Part shown: in pieces, positions 1 to 9,889 of the stretch
Position numbering within the stretch: the stretch's first letter is position 1
Layout: every line of letters starts with the position of its first letter
Assembly (NCBI GenBank): GCA_034359265.1
Contig: CP136891.1
Location: 49,778,001-49,842,000, forward strand
Direction: 5' to 3'
DNA from: Canna indica
Lineage: Eukaryota > Streptophyta > Magnoliopsida > Zingiberales > Cannaceae
DNA: 64,000 nt
The notes under the pieces: generated by a model
Told to the model about the DNA's origin: nothing
Seen by the model: only the letters and a program-made list of their open reading frames with translations
Database searches by the model: none
Made by a program: the position numbers and the translations under genes

Positions 1-917
1 TAGGAATGGCAGCAGATAAGATACGACGGATAGGATACGATGCAAATTATCCGTATTTGTACTACCCGCCGCATCCGCTACGAATATCATAACTTACTAG
101 AGTTTCATATGTAATTTATCATAAAATTTACATATACAATATACAAAAAAATACTAAAATATCTTTGGCGTTTGTCAACGAGTGCTATTTTACCCATACG
201 GTTAATTTTAGCTCAAAAATACTCCTAATATTTTAGAAAGGGTACTAAAATATTCTTACCGTCAATATACACTTAACGACATTTATGTGATACATGAGTG
301 AGCGCTTAGGTGTCGTTCATGCAGAGAAGCTCTAGCTACGTCAGATTCCATGTGGCGTGGCAACTGGGACTCATCCATCCACTAACTCCCTCTTCCACAT
401 AGTAGATGATGGATCCCACCTGACGTGGCACGTGAAAATTGGCATGACAGAAGCTTCTCCACATTGATGACACTTAAGTGCTCACTCATGTGTCATATAA
501 ACTTCTCCACATGGACGACACCTAGGCACTCACTCATGTATCACATAAGCGTCGTTAAGTGTATATTGATGGTAAAGACATTTTAGTACTCTTTTTTGGA
601 ACGTGAGGAGCATTTTTAAGCTAAAATTAACTATAGGGGCAAAATAGCACTAGTTGACAAATGTCAGGGGTATTTTAGTATATTTTCCTTATAATATATA
701 TTAAGTAACTTTTGTATGGATAAGATATATGGTAATTGTCTATACGCAGATAATGCGGTACAAATATGGTGCGAATCTACATATGTATCGTATCCATGCG
801 GATAAAAAAAATTAAATTCATATCCGCATCTATATTCATTTTTATTTGCGGATATAGATCGAATATGGTATCGATGTAATTTTTATTCATCAAATAAGGA
901 TAAAATTGTCATCCCTA
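1..917. mobile_element. hAT-like MITE, left end at window edge
   Basis: The first bases (TAGGAATGGCAGCAGATAAG) and the reverse complement of the bases ending at 917 (TAGGGATGACAATTTTATCC) form imperfect terminal inverted repeats of the kind seen in many plant hAT MITEs. Both flanks are rich in GGATA and TATCC words, and the two sides resemble each other in inverse orientation. No TSD can be checked because the left flank lies outside the window. A foldback element (144-689) interrupts it. There is no coding sequence. Confidence 0.5.
144..689. mobile_element. Foldback MITE, MULE-like, nested in the hAT MITE
   Basis: Two arms of about 185 bp (about 150-335 and 502-686) are inverted copies of each other; words such as TACTAAAATA, GTTGACAAATG and CACTTAACGAC recur on the opposite strand. 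The flanks TACAATATA (135-143) and TATAATATA (690-698) look like a 9-bp TSD with one mismatch, which suggests a Mutator-type origin. A partial third copy of the inner arm lies at about 455-500. It is non-coding. Confidence 0.6.
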
Positions 918-1254
918 GCTAGTCCATAAACCCCTTTCAATTTCTAATATATATACAAGAATAAGGTTCATATGTGCAACGTGTTACTTTCATAAATAAG
1001 TTTTGACACATGATATTATAAAAATTCTCCAATATATTTTCTTATTTTTTATTTTAATCTATATAATTTCAAAGCACAATAGTAAAACTATTATATAGCC
1101 GGTAACTAATTAATAGACTAAATTATAATTGTTAATAATGCAAATCCTAATTACTACCCCACTAAGAATGTAATTAATGCTCTACAATAATATATTTATT
1201 CCTATGCAATGGGAACTGAAATCTAAAATGAAAAGCACTCTAACAATTTTTTAT
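918..1254. other. AT-rich stretch without recognisable features
   Basis: AT-rich DNA between the hAT-like MITE and the Pack-MULE terminus. No ORF, RNA gene or repeat structure is seen. Confidence 0.6.
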
Positions 1255-1661
1255 GGATAATTATCTGAGTATTTCCTGAATTATGGACTTTGTCTCAAAC
1301 GTATCATGAACTTTAACTTTTTCAAATTGCATTTCCAACTATCACATTTATATCAATTGCATCCCTCCATCAAAATTCCGTCGGCTACCCGTTAACCCTG
1401 TGATATGGCATGCGCACGTGGACTAAAAAATTGTTTTTTTTAAAACTTGATTAAAAAATTATTTTTTTCAAACTTCATTTTTTATTTTTTTTTTCAATAG
1501 TCCTCCTCCTCGCAGTCACCGCCCTACCTCCGCCCCCATCGTCGTCGGCGCCGCCTCCTCCTCGTCCCTACCTCTACCCCAGCCATTGTCGCCGCTGCCT
1601 CCTCCTCCCTGCCTCTGCCCCTGTCGTTGCCGCTTCCTGGTGTGGGTCGCTTGCTCTCCAA
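1255..1661. repeat. Left terminal inverted repeat of the Pack-MULE
   Basis: About 400 bp that matches, inverted, the right flank of the captured genes (58011-58316 and 59091-59185). The outer half is AT-rich (1255-1500). The inner half is a GC-rich stretch of CCTCCTCCT/CGCCGC words (1500-1640) ending near CTTCCTGGTGTGGG, whose reverse complement is at about 58018-58031. Confidence 0.72.
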
Positions 1662-1669
1662 CCCTCGAC

Positions 1670-1858
1670 ATGGCGATCCTCTTTCCCCACCCCCTCCACT
1701 CCAACCACCCCCACTCGGCAGTCGTCGCCACGCTCCCCGCCACCGCTTTGTCCCATGACGAGCTTAAGCGTGTCGCCGCCCACCGCACCGTAGAGCTGGT
1801 CAAATTTGGCATCGTCCTCGGCCTGGGCATCTGCGAGCTGCTTCGCTGCGGCGTCCTC
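1670..1858 (+). pseudogene. Ribose-5-phosphate isomerase fragment, N-terminal part
   Basis: Reading from an ATG at 1670, the peptide contains LSHDELKRVAAHRTVELVKF then GIVLGLG. This matches the start of plant ribose-5-phosphate isomerase (RpiA family; ribose-5-P to ribulose-5-P in the pentose phosphate and Calvin pathways). After GLG the phosphate-binding TGSTA segment is missing. The reading jumps to ICELLRCGVL, an out-of-place copy of the HIGELLRCGVL segment that recurs at about 2503-2530. Beyond 1858 the sequence becomes GAPN on the other strand. It is therefore a captured, rearranged fragment without a complete active site. The RPI sequence begins right after the TIR. GC content is high, as in monocot genes. 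Confidence 0.8.
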
Positions 1859-1859
1859 G

Positions 1860-2346
1860 GTGGCTCCTTTCTCCCACATGGCTCCTTTCTCCTTGGCATC
1901 CTTCACCAGACCTTCGATGAAATTTGCCAAAGATTCAAACACGATCAGAGTGATGTCACAGTCTTAGTTTTGCCATTTTACCTTTTACCTTCTCCACAAC
2001 TGCTTCGGCCACTGATTTCAAGACCAGGACTACCTTAACAGCAATGCATCGTTGACCACTGTGAAACTTGTATACATTTTTGAGACCAAATTTTCTACTA
2101 GATTAAAGATGATGAGTTAGAAGAAATGATAAGCATTAACCAGAGTTTATTTATTAGTAAAAAATGCAAAATGTGTTGATATCTGACTTGTAAGAGTAAC
2201 CCCCTTTCACACTATTTGAAGCAACCAAGTCAAGATCAACATCCTCAAGCACAATACAAGTATCCTTTCCACCAAGTTCCATTTGCAAGGGGATCATTCC
2301 AGCTTTCTTCGAAATGGCGATCCCAATATCACCTCCAGTAAAAGTT
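1860..2346 (-). pseudogene. GAPN (non-phosphorylating GAPDH) fragment, two exons
   Basis: On the minus strand, 2346-2188 encodes FTGGDIGIAISKKAGMIPLQ, MELGGKDTCIVLEDVDLDLV, then ASNSVKGGYSY. An intron with GT (TTACAA|GTCAGA) and AG (TTTCACAG|TGG) borders follows. Exon 2058-1860 encodes GQRCIAVKVVLVLKS and later IVFESLANFIEGLVKDAKEK. This is the catalytic region of plant NADP-dependent non-phosphorylating glyceraldehyde-3-phosphate dehydrogenase (ALDH11). The catalytic Cys of GQRC is kept. A stop and frameshift follow KMAKL, and the sequence diverges after KEKGA. Introns are retained, so the capture was from genomic DNA rather than mRNA. Residual intron sequence continues to about 2465. Confidence 0.82.
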
Positions 2347-2470
2347 CTAATAATAAGCAAAGAATTTTAAATCAAAGCCTTCAAGATACTAATAATGAGC
2401 AAAAACTGACATTGTTTTGGACAATATCTCCTTGTTTGATGTTAATTATCTTATACAGTTTACTCCTAGA

Positions 2471-2530
2471 ATTCTTACGCCGCCACGTCCATGCTCTCGA
2501 CCACATCGGCGAGTTGCTTCGCTGTGGCGT
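2471..2530 (+). pseudogene. RPI fragment, middle part, cut by gypsy insertion
   Basis: The peptide HVHALDHIGELLRCGV matches the RPI segment normally written HAVDRIAELL. The reading is cut in mid-codon by the gypsy LTR at 2531 and resumes after the TSD at 57727 with LRDVVGIPTS, so both pieces belonged to one sequence before the insertion. Confidence 0.8.
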
Positions 2531-2884
2531 TGTAATATCCTAGATATTAATATTTATTTTTGCTATGGCTTGTGTTGTCAGCCTAGCGGGCTAGTCCGAG
2601 TTGACTCATGGTTCGGTGCAAGCTCACGAGCTCGGGTAAGTAGGAATATGAATTATGAGATTTTTTTTCCTGTGTAGATAAATTTATTTAATTATTCTAT
2701 TGTGTGTGCTTGAGTTATTAAATTATGTTGCATATGGGTGTGCATATAAGTGATGCTTGTATTTAGCATGGGGTTAGAATGGGTTGAGAAGTTAGTGAGT
2801 TTGGATTTGGGTTGAGGCGGATGCGGGTTAAAGGAGGTTAGGGTTGGAAGAGATGGGGAAGGGATTATAAAATCCCCCCCCCCC

Positions 2885-3130
2885 CCTATTGGAGCCGCAC
2901 AAGCCATTTAGAGGAGAGAGGAGCCAAGCCGAGAGCCAGCCACCCCTCCCTTCCTCTCTCTTGGAGCCGTCGGGCAGAGCCAAGCCGAGGAGCCATCCAC
3001 CCTTCCTTCCTCTCTCTTGGAGCCATCGGGCAGAGCCAAGCCGAGAGTATCCAGCCGCCCTTCCTCCCTCTCTCTTGGAGCCGTCGGTTTGGTAGAGAGC
3101 CCCATTCCTCTTTGTGTGAGCCAAGCCGAC
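2885..3130 (+). repeat. GC-rich imperfect tandem repeats in gypsy LTR
   Basis: The words CTCTCTCTTGGAGCCG and AGAGCCAAGCCGA recur about every 50-60 bp. The same block occurs in the other LTR copies (about 3540-3700, 56165-56420 and, diverged, 62080-62360; inverted at about 53220-53510). Open frames through it are a by-product of composition and are not genes. Confidence 0.7.
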
Positions 3131-3147
3131 ACACCCTTGAGGACCGG

Positions 3148-5050
3148 TGTAATATCCTAGATATTAATATTAGTTCTCCATTTATGTTTGTGTTTGTCAG
3201 CCTAGCGGGCTAGTCTGAGGCCGAGCCGAGTAGACTCATGGTCTGGTGCGAGCTTACGAGCTCGGGTAAGTAGGAATATGAATTTTGTAATTTCTTTCTT
3301 GCGTAGATGAATTTATTTAATTATACCGTTGCATGTGTTTGAATTATCAAATTATGTCGCATAATGGTTGATGCATGTGTTTAGCATGAGGTTAGATTAA
3401 GCTAAGGTGGGTTAGCGGGTTTGAATACGGATTAAGGCGGATGCGGATTAAAGGATGTTAGGGTTGAAGAGGTGGGGAAGGGATTATAAAAATCCCCCCT
3501 AGGGCTTGCGGCTCCATATTGGAGCTGTACAAGCCGTGAGAGGAGAGAGGAGCCAAGCCGAGCTAGCCACCGAGCAGAGCCAAGCCAAGGAGCCAGCCAC
3601 CTTCCTTCCTCTCTCTCCCTTCTTCCCTTCTTCTTGGAGCCGCCGGCTGAGGTTGAGCCCCCCCCCTTCTTTCTTTATCTTGGAGCCGAGTGCTTGAAGG
3701 CCAAATTCGGAGACCGCCACTTGAAAGTCTTTCTCTATTTCTCCTTCCTAATCAAACCTCAAGGGTTTATGACATTACGGGTCTAGGAGTTGGGGATCGG
3801 GCATTGAACGTTGTGATGTTTTCCCAATAGAGACATCCCTAAGACTCCGTAGGAGACACTTGACTTAGGTCATGTGGTGCCATATCTTATTGAATGGCGG
3901 AGTGGCTCGGTTAGGAGCCGGATTGTGGGCTATGCACGGAAGGTTGGATGGCTAATTCCCAACCCGTTGAACAAGTTCGAATGGACAAATCCTGATTATT
4001 CCTGCGTATCTTGTGGAATAAGTTTGGACGGGCAAATCCCGATTGTTCCCAAGATTCTATATCTAAAGGAATAAGTTCGGATGGGCGAATCTTGATTATT
4101 CCTATGTTCTCATTTTGAAATAAGTTCGGATGGACAAATATCGATTGTTCCTGTGTTTTCTAGTGGAACAAGTTCGGACGGGCAAATCCCCATTGTTCCC
4201 GAGTTACTCTCAAGGAATAAGTTCGGACGGGCAAATCTTGATTATTCTTGTGATATCTTAAAAGGACAAGTTCGGATGGGCGAATCACGATTGTTCCTTC
4301 GCGTTTCGTGGAGCAAGTTCGGATGGGCCAATCCTGATTGCTCCCGAGTATCTTAATATTAGGATAAGTTCAGATGGGCCAATCATGATTATCCTAGTAT
4401 GTTTTATTGCCTTAGGGCGTGGTAGGCTTAGGCCTGTTGTTCTTCACCGATGGGGTGTTGGATGCCTTCGGGCATATGGTGGCCAGATGACTTGTTAGCT
4501 AGTCACTCCCTTGTGACCTTTCCTGCTTGAGTCAGGTGTTTTGCATGTTGCTATATCTGTGTTTGGTTTCTCGTGGGGGTTGGTAGAACCTCTCACTGAG
4601 TTCTTTGAACTCACCCGTTGTCGTTGTTTTTGTTTTGCAGAGCCTGACTGGTGAGGTGGGCTGGAGCACTTGGCGCGGCTGGAGGGCAGAGGAACTACAT
4701 TGATCTCATAGCAGTCCTAGTTAGAGGTCGTAGTTGAGACTGTAGTAGTTTTGTCATGCACTTGTGATTTGATGATTTGGAGTTGTAGTCCCTTGGGGAC
4801 GTTTATGTCATTCATTTCAATTGTATTTGTTAAAAATAATTGTTAGTTTGATTCATTTTATTTTCGCACTTTAACTTTTTGATAAAAACTTTACTGTTTA
4901 AATGAAATATATTTTGGTTTCTCTTTTATAATAAAAAGTTGTTTATTTCTTCTGTTATATTTTATGAGTTGGCATATGCATGAGTTAGGTTGTGAGGTAT
5001 AGGCACGTATACCCTGGCCGGTCACGTGACCCTGAGTTTGAGGCGTGACA
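3148..5050 (+). mobile_element. Gypsy solo LTR nested in the gypsy 5' LTR
   Basis: A complete LTR (TGTAATATCC to GAGGCGTGACA) of the same family interrupts the outer LTR between AGGACCGG and ATTCGG, which are contiguous at about 56428-56440. The TSD is ACCGG (3143-3147) against ATCGG (5051-5055), one base mutated. No internal sequence lies within, so it is a solo LTR left by unequal recombination. Confidence 0.85.
3969..4395 (+). repeat. Array of nine hairpin units in the gypsy solo LTR
   Basis: Nine units of about 35 bp are separated by 12-20 bp. Each has a seven-base stem, a near-constant arm AGTTCGGATGGGC, a second arm such as AATCCCGAT, and the complementary stem. Clear cases are 4067-4103 (GGAATAA/TTATTCC), 4165-4199 (GGAACAA/TTGTTCC), 4310-4344 (GGAGCAA/TTGCTCC) and 4361-4395 (AGGATAA/TTATCCT). 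An inner TCGGAT/ATCCCGA pairing extends the stem. The stems differ between units but stay complementary. Confidence 0.82.
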
Positions 5051-6852
5051 ATCGGATTCGGAGGCCGCCAATAGGGAATTTCCTCCGATTTCATCTTCCT
5101 AATCATGTGAGTTGTTTTACCCCTCCTTTTCTCGGGTTTTCACTTGTATTCATGAGCCGATTTGGGTATTTGTGAGTTCTTGATTGTTTCCCTTCGAATT
5201 TGCATTTTGATCATCGAAATCTTGTGTCGACTTGTGGGAGGGAACCCGAGGATTCCCCTTTGTGGCTCGGCAGCCCTAGGAATACCCTAGGGGTGCTTGG
5301 CCAAGCTAGAAGACGGGGTGCCCTCAAGGTGTTCGATGAAATGCCTAAGAGGAAGTTCTTGATCGTTTGTGAGGTCTAGGCTTTGGGATTAATTTTCTAA
5401 ATTAACTTGTTAGTGTTGAATGAAAATCCACACTAGAAAGAGGGGTTGAATAGTGTGTATCCTTTTTTCTTTTTCTTTTTTATTTAGTCAATATTCTTTT
5501 GCTCAATTTTAACTTCAACCAAATTCAAATGCAACTCAATAATGTTTGTTATCAAATATCAAACACAACAATAAGCAAGCAATCAAGACAATGCTAACGC
5601 GAGGAAATATAGGGGTTCGGCCAACCGCTTACTCCACTACCTTGGCTCCACACCAAGGATTTCTAACCAACTACTTTATAGAACTTGTGTTTCCCTTTGA
5701 ATACAACTGAGGACATGATTCTCACCTCTTTGAGAACTCCTCAAACCTATTCACCTAGGCAAAACACAATTCTACAAACTCTACCCCTAAGTGTTTACTC
5801 TAGCACACCTAGCAAGCTATTACAAATGAAAACAAGTTTAAACAACTCTTAAAATACAATGAAAAGAGCTGAGAATTGAAAGAAAGAACCAATGCTCTTT
5901 TCCCCAAGCCTTCAAGCCTCCAACTCGCCAAGTCGTAGAGTTCGAATCAAATCCCGAGTTGAGGAAGAAAGGATGCCTGAAAAAATCGTTGACGGAAGAA
6001 CCGAGTGCAAGCAATTGATCTTTTGAAGGCTTAAGAATCTCCTTTGAATGCTTAATTAAGTTTCTAAGAGGTCTTAAAGGAGTTAGGTGAGGGGTATTTA
6101 TAACCCCTCAATGGAACGGTTGTTCAACGGATGGAAAACTAGCCATTTTCGCCGTTCGATCGCTTGCCGGTCGATCGTCGGTCGACCAACTGATCGATCG
6201 CCTAGCGACCGCTGGCTTTAATCGCTCTGTTCGATCGACCGACGGATCGACCGTGTCACACCCCAACTGAGGGTAGTGTGACCGGCCAGGGCCTACATCC
6301 TGCCCTGTAGCCTACCGTCTACCCTGACCGACAATAAAACCGAACATATCGTGAAAGAAAACCACAACACAATCTTTACTTAAAGTTTTTGAAATTCACA
6401 AATATATGTTTTTCAACCCAAAGAAGAAAACCAACATCGTCGCAAATAGAACATCTCAAGTATCAAAGTTATTACAAACTTTTCAAAACACAACTGTCAG
6501 TGTAGAAAAGGAAAATAACTACTACAAGACACTGGACTATGACCAAAGGACGCCGCTATGAGATATGGCACCACCACCTGCCCTCCAGCTGCACCATGAC
6601 GACAAGCCTTGATCACTGATCAAGTTCTGTAAAAACAAATGAAACAAACCGTGAGTCCACTTGGGACTCAGTGAGCGGTTCTTCCGAACCTCCACATAAT
6701 CCATAATCAGTCATGCATAACATATAAAGCAGCATAGAATATAATCAAGGAGGTAAGCTACTTTTTAGTGTGACTATCGACCCCATGGGTCATTCTGTAT
6801 AGACCATATAGGAGAGGCCTGCCATAATAGCCTAACTTTTCCACCTGGCATC

Positions 6853-8408
6853 TGTTGGCTTTAGGTTTTCAACCTTAGCCTTAATCTCGATCTTGATGGT
6901 TTTGATGATAACAAACATGGAGCTAATGATTTCATTGAAAATATCTTTCAGGTTCCATATCGACTAGCGTTCGATGTCCTCAATCGGAAAAATTGGAGAA
7001 AACGATAAATCGGAAGGACATTGATCATCGCGCTCGGGTTTGTCACGAAGTTTCCCGAAGATCGACGAGTGCACCAAAGACGTATTGGACGAGCTCAAAG
7101 ATCACATGAAAGCTCTCCAAGTTGACCATCGTTGAATGTCGAAATCCGAAATCGAAGCGCGGAAAAAATAGGCTGAAGAAATAACATTCAGCCTAGGTTC
7201 GGTCGACCGACCGAAGATAAAGAAAGTAGTAGAGCTACTTCGGTTGATTGATGGAAGCCCAAAACGGGCAGTAGCTTGGGCGGTTGACCAACCGGTCGAC
7301 CGACCTACTGATACCCATGACGAAAGAACGCGTCGATCGATCAACGGGTCGATCAAATGGAGAAAGAAATTACCCGAAACTGGCGGTCCACTAATCGGTC
7401 GACCGACCTGCTGAATGCCGCGAAGCGAGATCGCGTCGGTCGACCGACGGGTTGACCAAAGATAGAGGATCACGCAATCTGCGTCTGGCGATCGACCAGT
7501 CGGTTGACCGACCACAGGGAATGTTTTAGCGGTCGAATGACCGGTCGACCGATGCTTCGACTGGCGCTTCGACCGACGGTCTGTAACGAATAGTTTTCTA
7601 TTCGTTTAACAGTCGTTGCTTCTCGAGGGTATAAATACATCCTCTGATACTTCATTTTATCCTCTTCTCCCAATCTTACAGTGATCATTGAGCATTCTAA
7701 GGGAGATTTAAAGCCTTCCAAGGAGTAATCGCGCGCGCTTTGCTTCTACGTCGAGTTCATTCTTCAAGCGCCAGTGGCTGCCTCAACTCGGAAATTGTTC
7801 AAGCTTCACGACTTGACGAGTTGGAGTATTCAAGGCTTGGAAATGAGCACGAATACTTGGTTTCACCTTTAGCTCTTTCCGTTGTATTTTTAATTGTTAT
7901 TAAACTTGTTTTGAATTTGTGTTTGTGAAGACCTAGGTGTTAGGTCTTGTTGTATGAAGTGGTATCTTGGTATAAGAGTAAAGCCACTTGTGTAAACGTA
8001 GTTGTTACTATGATTAGTTTAGTTGTCCCTTAAGGTTGAGGTGGGATAAGTGCTCTCGACAAGAAGGCGGAGACTTCCGGGTGTAGAAGTACCTTAGGTC
8101 GAGAGTGAGACTTTCTGGTGAAAAGTCCTCATGTATAAGGGAAACTCAAATTAATCTAGTAAAACTAGTTTGGAAATCCTAAGCGGGGTGCTTAGGTAGT
8201 GGAGTAGGCATTGGGGCCGAACCACTATAAATTGTGTGTTTGCATTGCCTTATTGATTTGTGTTAATTGATTTATCATTTATCTTGCTTCCGCATTGCAT
8301 AAGTGTAATTCACCTAAATGAGTTAAGTAATCGTTTAAAATCAAAATTAGGCAAATCGTATAGTAAACACACTATTCACCCCCCTCTAGTGTTGCTATTT
8401 CGCCTTCA
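6853..8408 (+). repeat. Copia-B 5' LTR
   Basis: Runs from TGTTGGCTTTAGG to TTTCGCCTTCA, directly followed by the PBS. U3 holds the palindrome cluster at 7198-7570 and a TATA box at 7630-7637. The pair at 13198-14765 is its 3' copy. Confidence 0.88.
7198..7637 (+). promoter_or_regulatory. Copia-B U3 promoter: GTCGAC palindrome cluster and TATA box
   Basis: Many copies and near-copies of CGGTCGACCG, a perfect 10-bp palindrome, sit between 7198 and 7570, about 60-430 bp upstream of TATAAATA at 7630-7637. Corresponding sites are 13545-13930 with TATA 13987-13994, 17700-17950 with TATA 18003-18010, and 24095-24330 with TATA 24383-24390. The position suggests regulatory sites of the LTR promoter; binding factors are unknown. 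Confidence 0.6.
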
Positions 8409-8410
8409 AT

Positions 8411-8422
8411 TGGTATGAGAGA
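8411..8422 (+). other. Copia-B primer binding site
   Basis: TGGTATGAGAGA lies two bases after the 5' LTR. It resembles the initiator-Met tRNA site TGGTATCAGAGC with two mismatches. Confidence 0.6.
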
Positions 8423-8476
8423 AGGTTTGTAGATTAAGATTTCACCATCTACTCTACACCTTGTCTCGATCTCGAA

Positions 8477-9889
8477 ATGGCTCTAGAGTCGGTATCGTCT
8501 TCACCCCCTAGGTTCGATGCCTCTAACTTTGGTCTATGGAAATCTAGGATGTACACATTTCTAAAGACTCAAGATTTAGGTGTATTTAACATGGTAAAGA
8601 TAAAATATGTTGAACCTAAGAAAAATATAGATGCATGGACCCAAGAACAATTTAGCATGTTTGAGTTAAATGCCAAAGCAAAAAATTGCTTATATTGTGC
8701 TTTGGAAAATAATATATTTGAAAAAATCATGCATTGTACTTCAGCATATGATATGTGGGGTACTTTGAATATGCTTTATGATTATGCTAAAAGTGAAGAA
8801 CTTGTTACTCTAAATGAAGGAGACTATGACAATTGTCATACTCCTATATCTAATAAAGTTCTTGAAGCTATTAGTGTTTCTAGTCATAGAAGTACAAAGA
8901 GCCGAAAAAGGAAGGTAGTGTGCCATGCATGCAAAGAGAAAGGGCATGTGATGAAAAAGTGCCCTTCCATGAAGAGCAAGGCAAAGAAGAGGTCAATCGC
9001 TTCTACATCATCATCATATTCGAATGAAGCTTCCTCTTCCCATGACTATGAAGCAAATTCAAAAGATTGCCTCACGGATACTAATAATGAGGTAAAATCT
9101 TCCACTTCTAGCCATATTGAAAATCTTGATAGTGATGACAATAGCTCTAATTCTTTAGGAATGTCTTATGATGAGCTATTAGAAGAATCTAAGAAGATGT
9201 ATGCCATGCTCATAAAATCAAATAAGGAAAATAGAAAAATCAAGAAAGAAAACTTGAAGCTTGTCAATCATGTGCATGAGTTGAAGAGTGAAAATGAAAA
9301 ATTGAAAACTAGCATGATTGATTCTTGCCATGATACATTAACTCTAGAAGTTAATGACTTGAAACATAAAAATGAAAATTTAAAGAATGAAAATAGAAAG
9401 CTAAAAACTCAATTGCATGCTATTCAAAGATCAATGAATGACTTGAAAAATGAGGTTGTTTGTCTAAATAAGAAAGTCAATAATCTATCTAGCAATTCAT
9501 CTTCCAAGAATTCTAGAAATACAAATGTTTCTTTCAAGAATGCTTATGCACATCATGCTTCTCATACCATGCATTCCACTCTTAAACCTCAAGATCATAA
9601 AAAGAGGAATGATATCTCTAAGAATGCTCATACTCATCATGTTTCACATGATAAACATTCTAAAATTAAAACTCATGTCCATGCTAAAAATGAAAAGAAA
9701 AAGTTTCATGGACATTGCTTTTGTTGTGGTATATATGGGCATGCCATATTTGATTGTGCTTTTAAAATGAACCCTAGTGTTGTTAAGATACTTTGGGTGC
9801 CTAAGCCCACTAACCCCCAAGGACCCAAAGTCATTTGGGTACCAAAAATCTCTTCTTCTTTTGTAAGGGGAGCTACCACACAAGGATGA
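8477..9889 (+). CDS. gag: Gag-like protein of copia-B, 470 aa, intact
   Basis: The longest uninterrupted ORF of the window. The start MALESVSSSPPRFDASNFGL is followed by WKSRMYTFLK, the beginning of a copia gag (UBN2/DUF4219 type). Most of the UBN2 region after YDMWGTL is missing compared with copia-A gag. Residues about 155-168 form a CCHC knuckle (CHACKEKGHVMKKC). Residues about 235-340 are a charged coiled coil rich in K, E and N (LKSENEKLKT and similar). A His-rich stretch leads to a second knuckle, CFCCGIYGHAIFDC (about residues 416-429), then WVPKPTNPQGPK. Gag would bind RNA and form particles. That this ORF is open while all pol is absent suggests the product may have been useful for mobilisation. 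The ATG at 8477 is the first after the PBS in this frame. Confidence 0.85.
   Translation: MALESVSSSPPRFDASNFGLWKSRMYTFLKTQDLGVFNMVKIKYVEPKKNIDAWTQEQFSMFELNAKAKNCLYCALENNIFEKIMHCTSAYDMWGTLNMLYDYAKSEELVTLNEGDYDNCHTPISNKVLEAISVSSHRSTKSRKRKVVCHACKEKGHVMKKCPSMKSKAKKRSIASTSSSYSNEASSSHDYEANSKDCLTDTNNEVKSSTSSHIENLDSDDNSSNSLGMSYDELLEESKKMYAMLIKSNKENRKIKKENLKLVNHVHELKSENEKLKTSMIDSCHDTLTLEVNDLKHKNENLKNENRKLKTQLHAIQRSMNDLKNEVVCLNKKVNNLSSNSSSKNSRNTNVSFKNAYAHHASHTMHSTLKPQDHKKRNDISKNAHTHHVSHDKHSKIKTHVHAKNEKKKFHGHCFCCGIYGHAIFDCAFKMNPSVVKILWVPKPTNPQGPKVIWVPKISSSFVRGATTQG

Noticed and set aside
1670..2038. A 150-codon plus-strand ORF as a complete gene
   Set aside because: Only about the first 50 codons after the ATG at 1670 are RPI. 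The rest reads through GAPN on the wrong strand, and the ORF start lies in the GC-rich TIR.
2828..3134. Overlapping ORFs in the GAGCCAAGCC-rich block (also near 56160-56490, 53180-53550 and 61970-62410)
   Set aside because: Open on several frames and both strands because of GC-rich tandem repeats; they occur in every copy of the LTR and match no protein family.
3969..4395. CRISPR-like array
   Set aside because: Repeat and spacer pattern is superficial: units are not identical, spacers are short and conserved between LTR copies, and the DNA is eukaryotic.
7102..7721. Minus-strand ORFs with RSTDRSVDRP-like repeats
   Set aside because: They are translations of the GTCGACC palindrome cluster and appear in every copia LTR; compositional artefacts.
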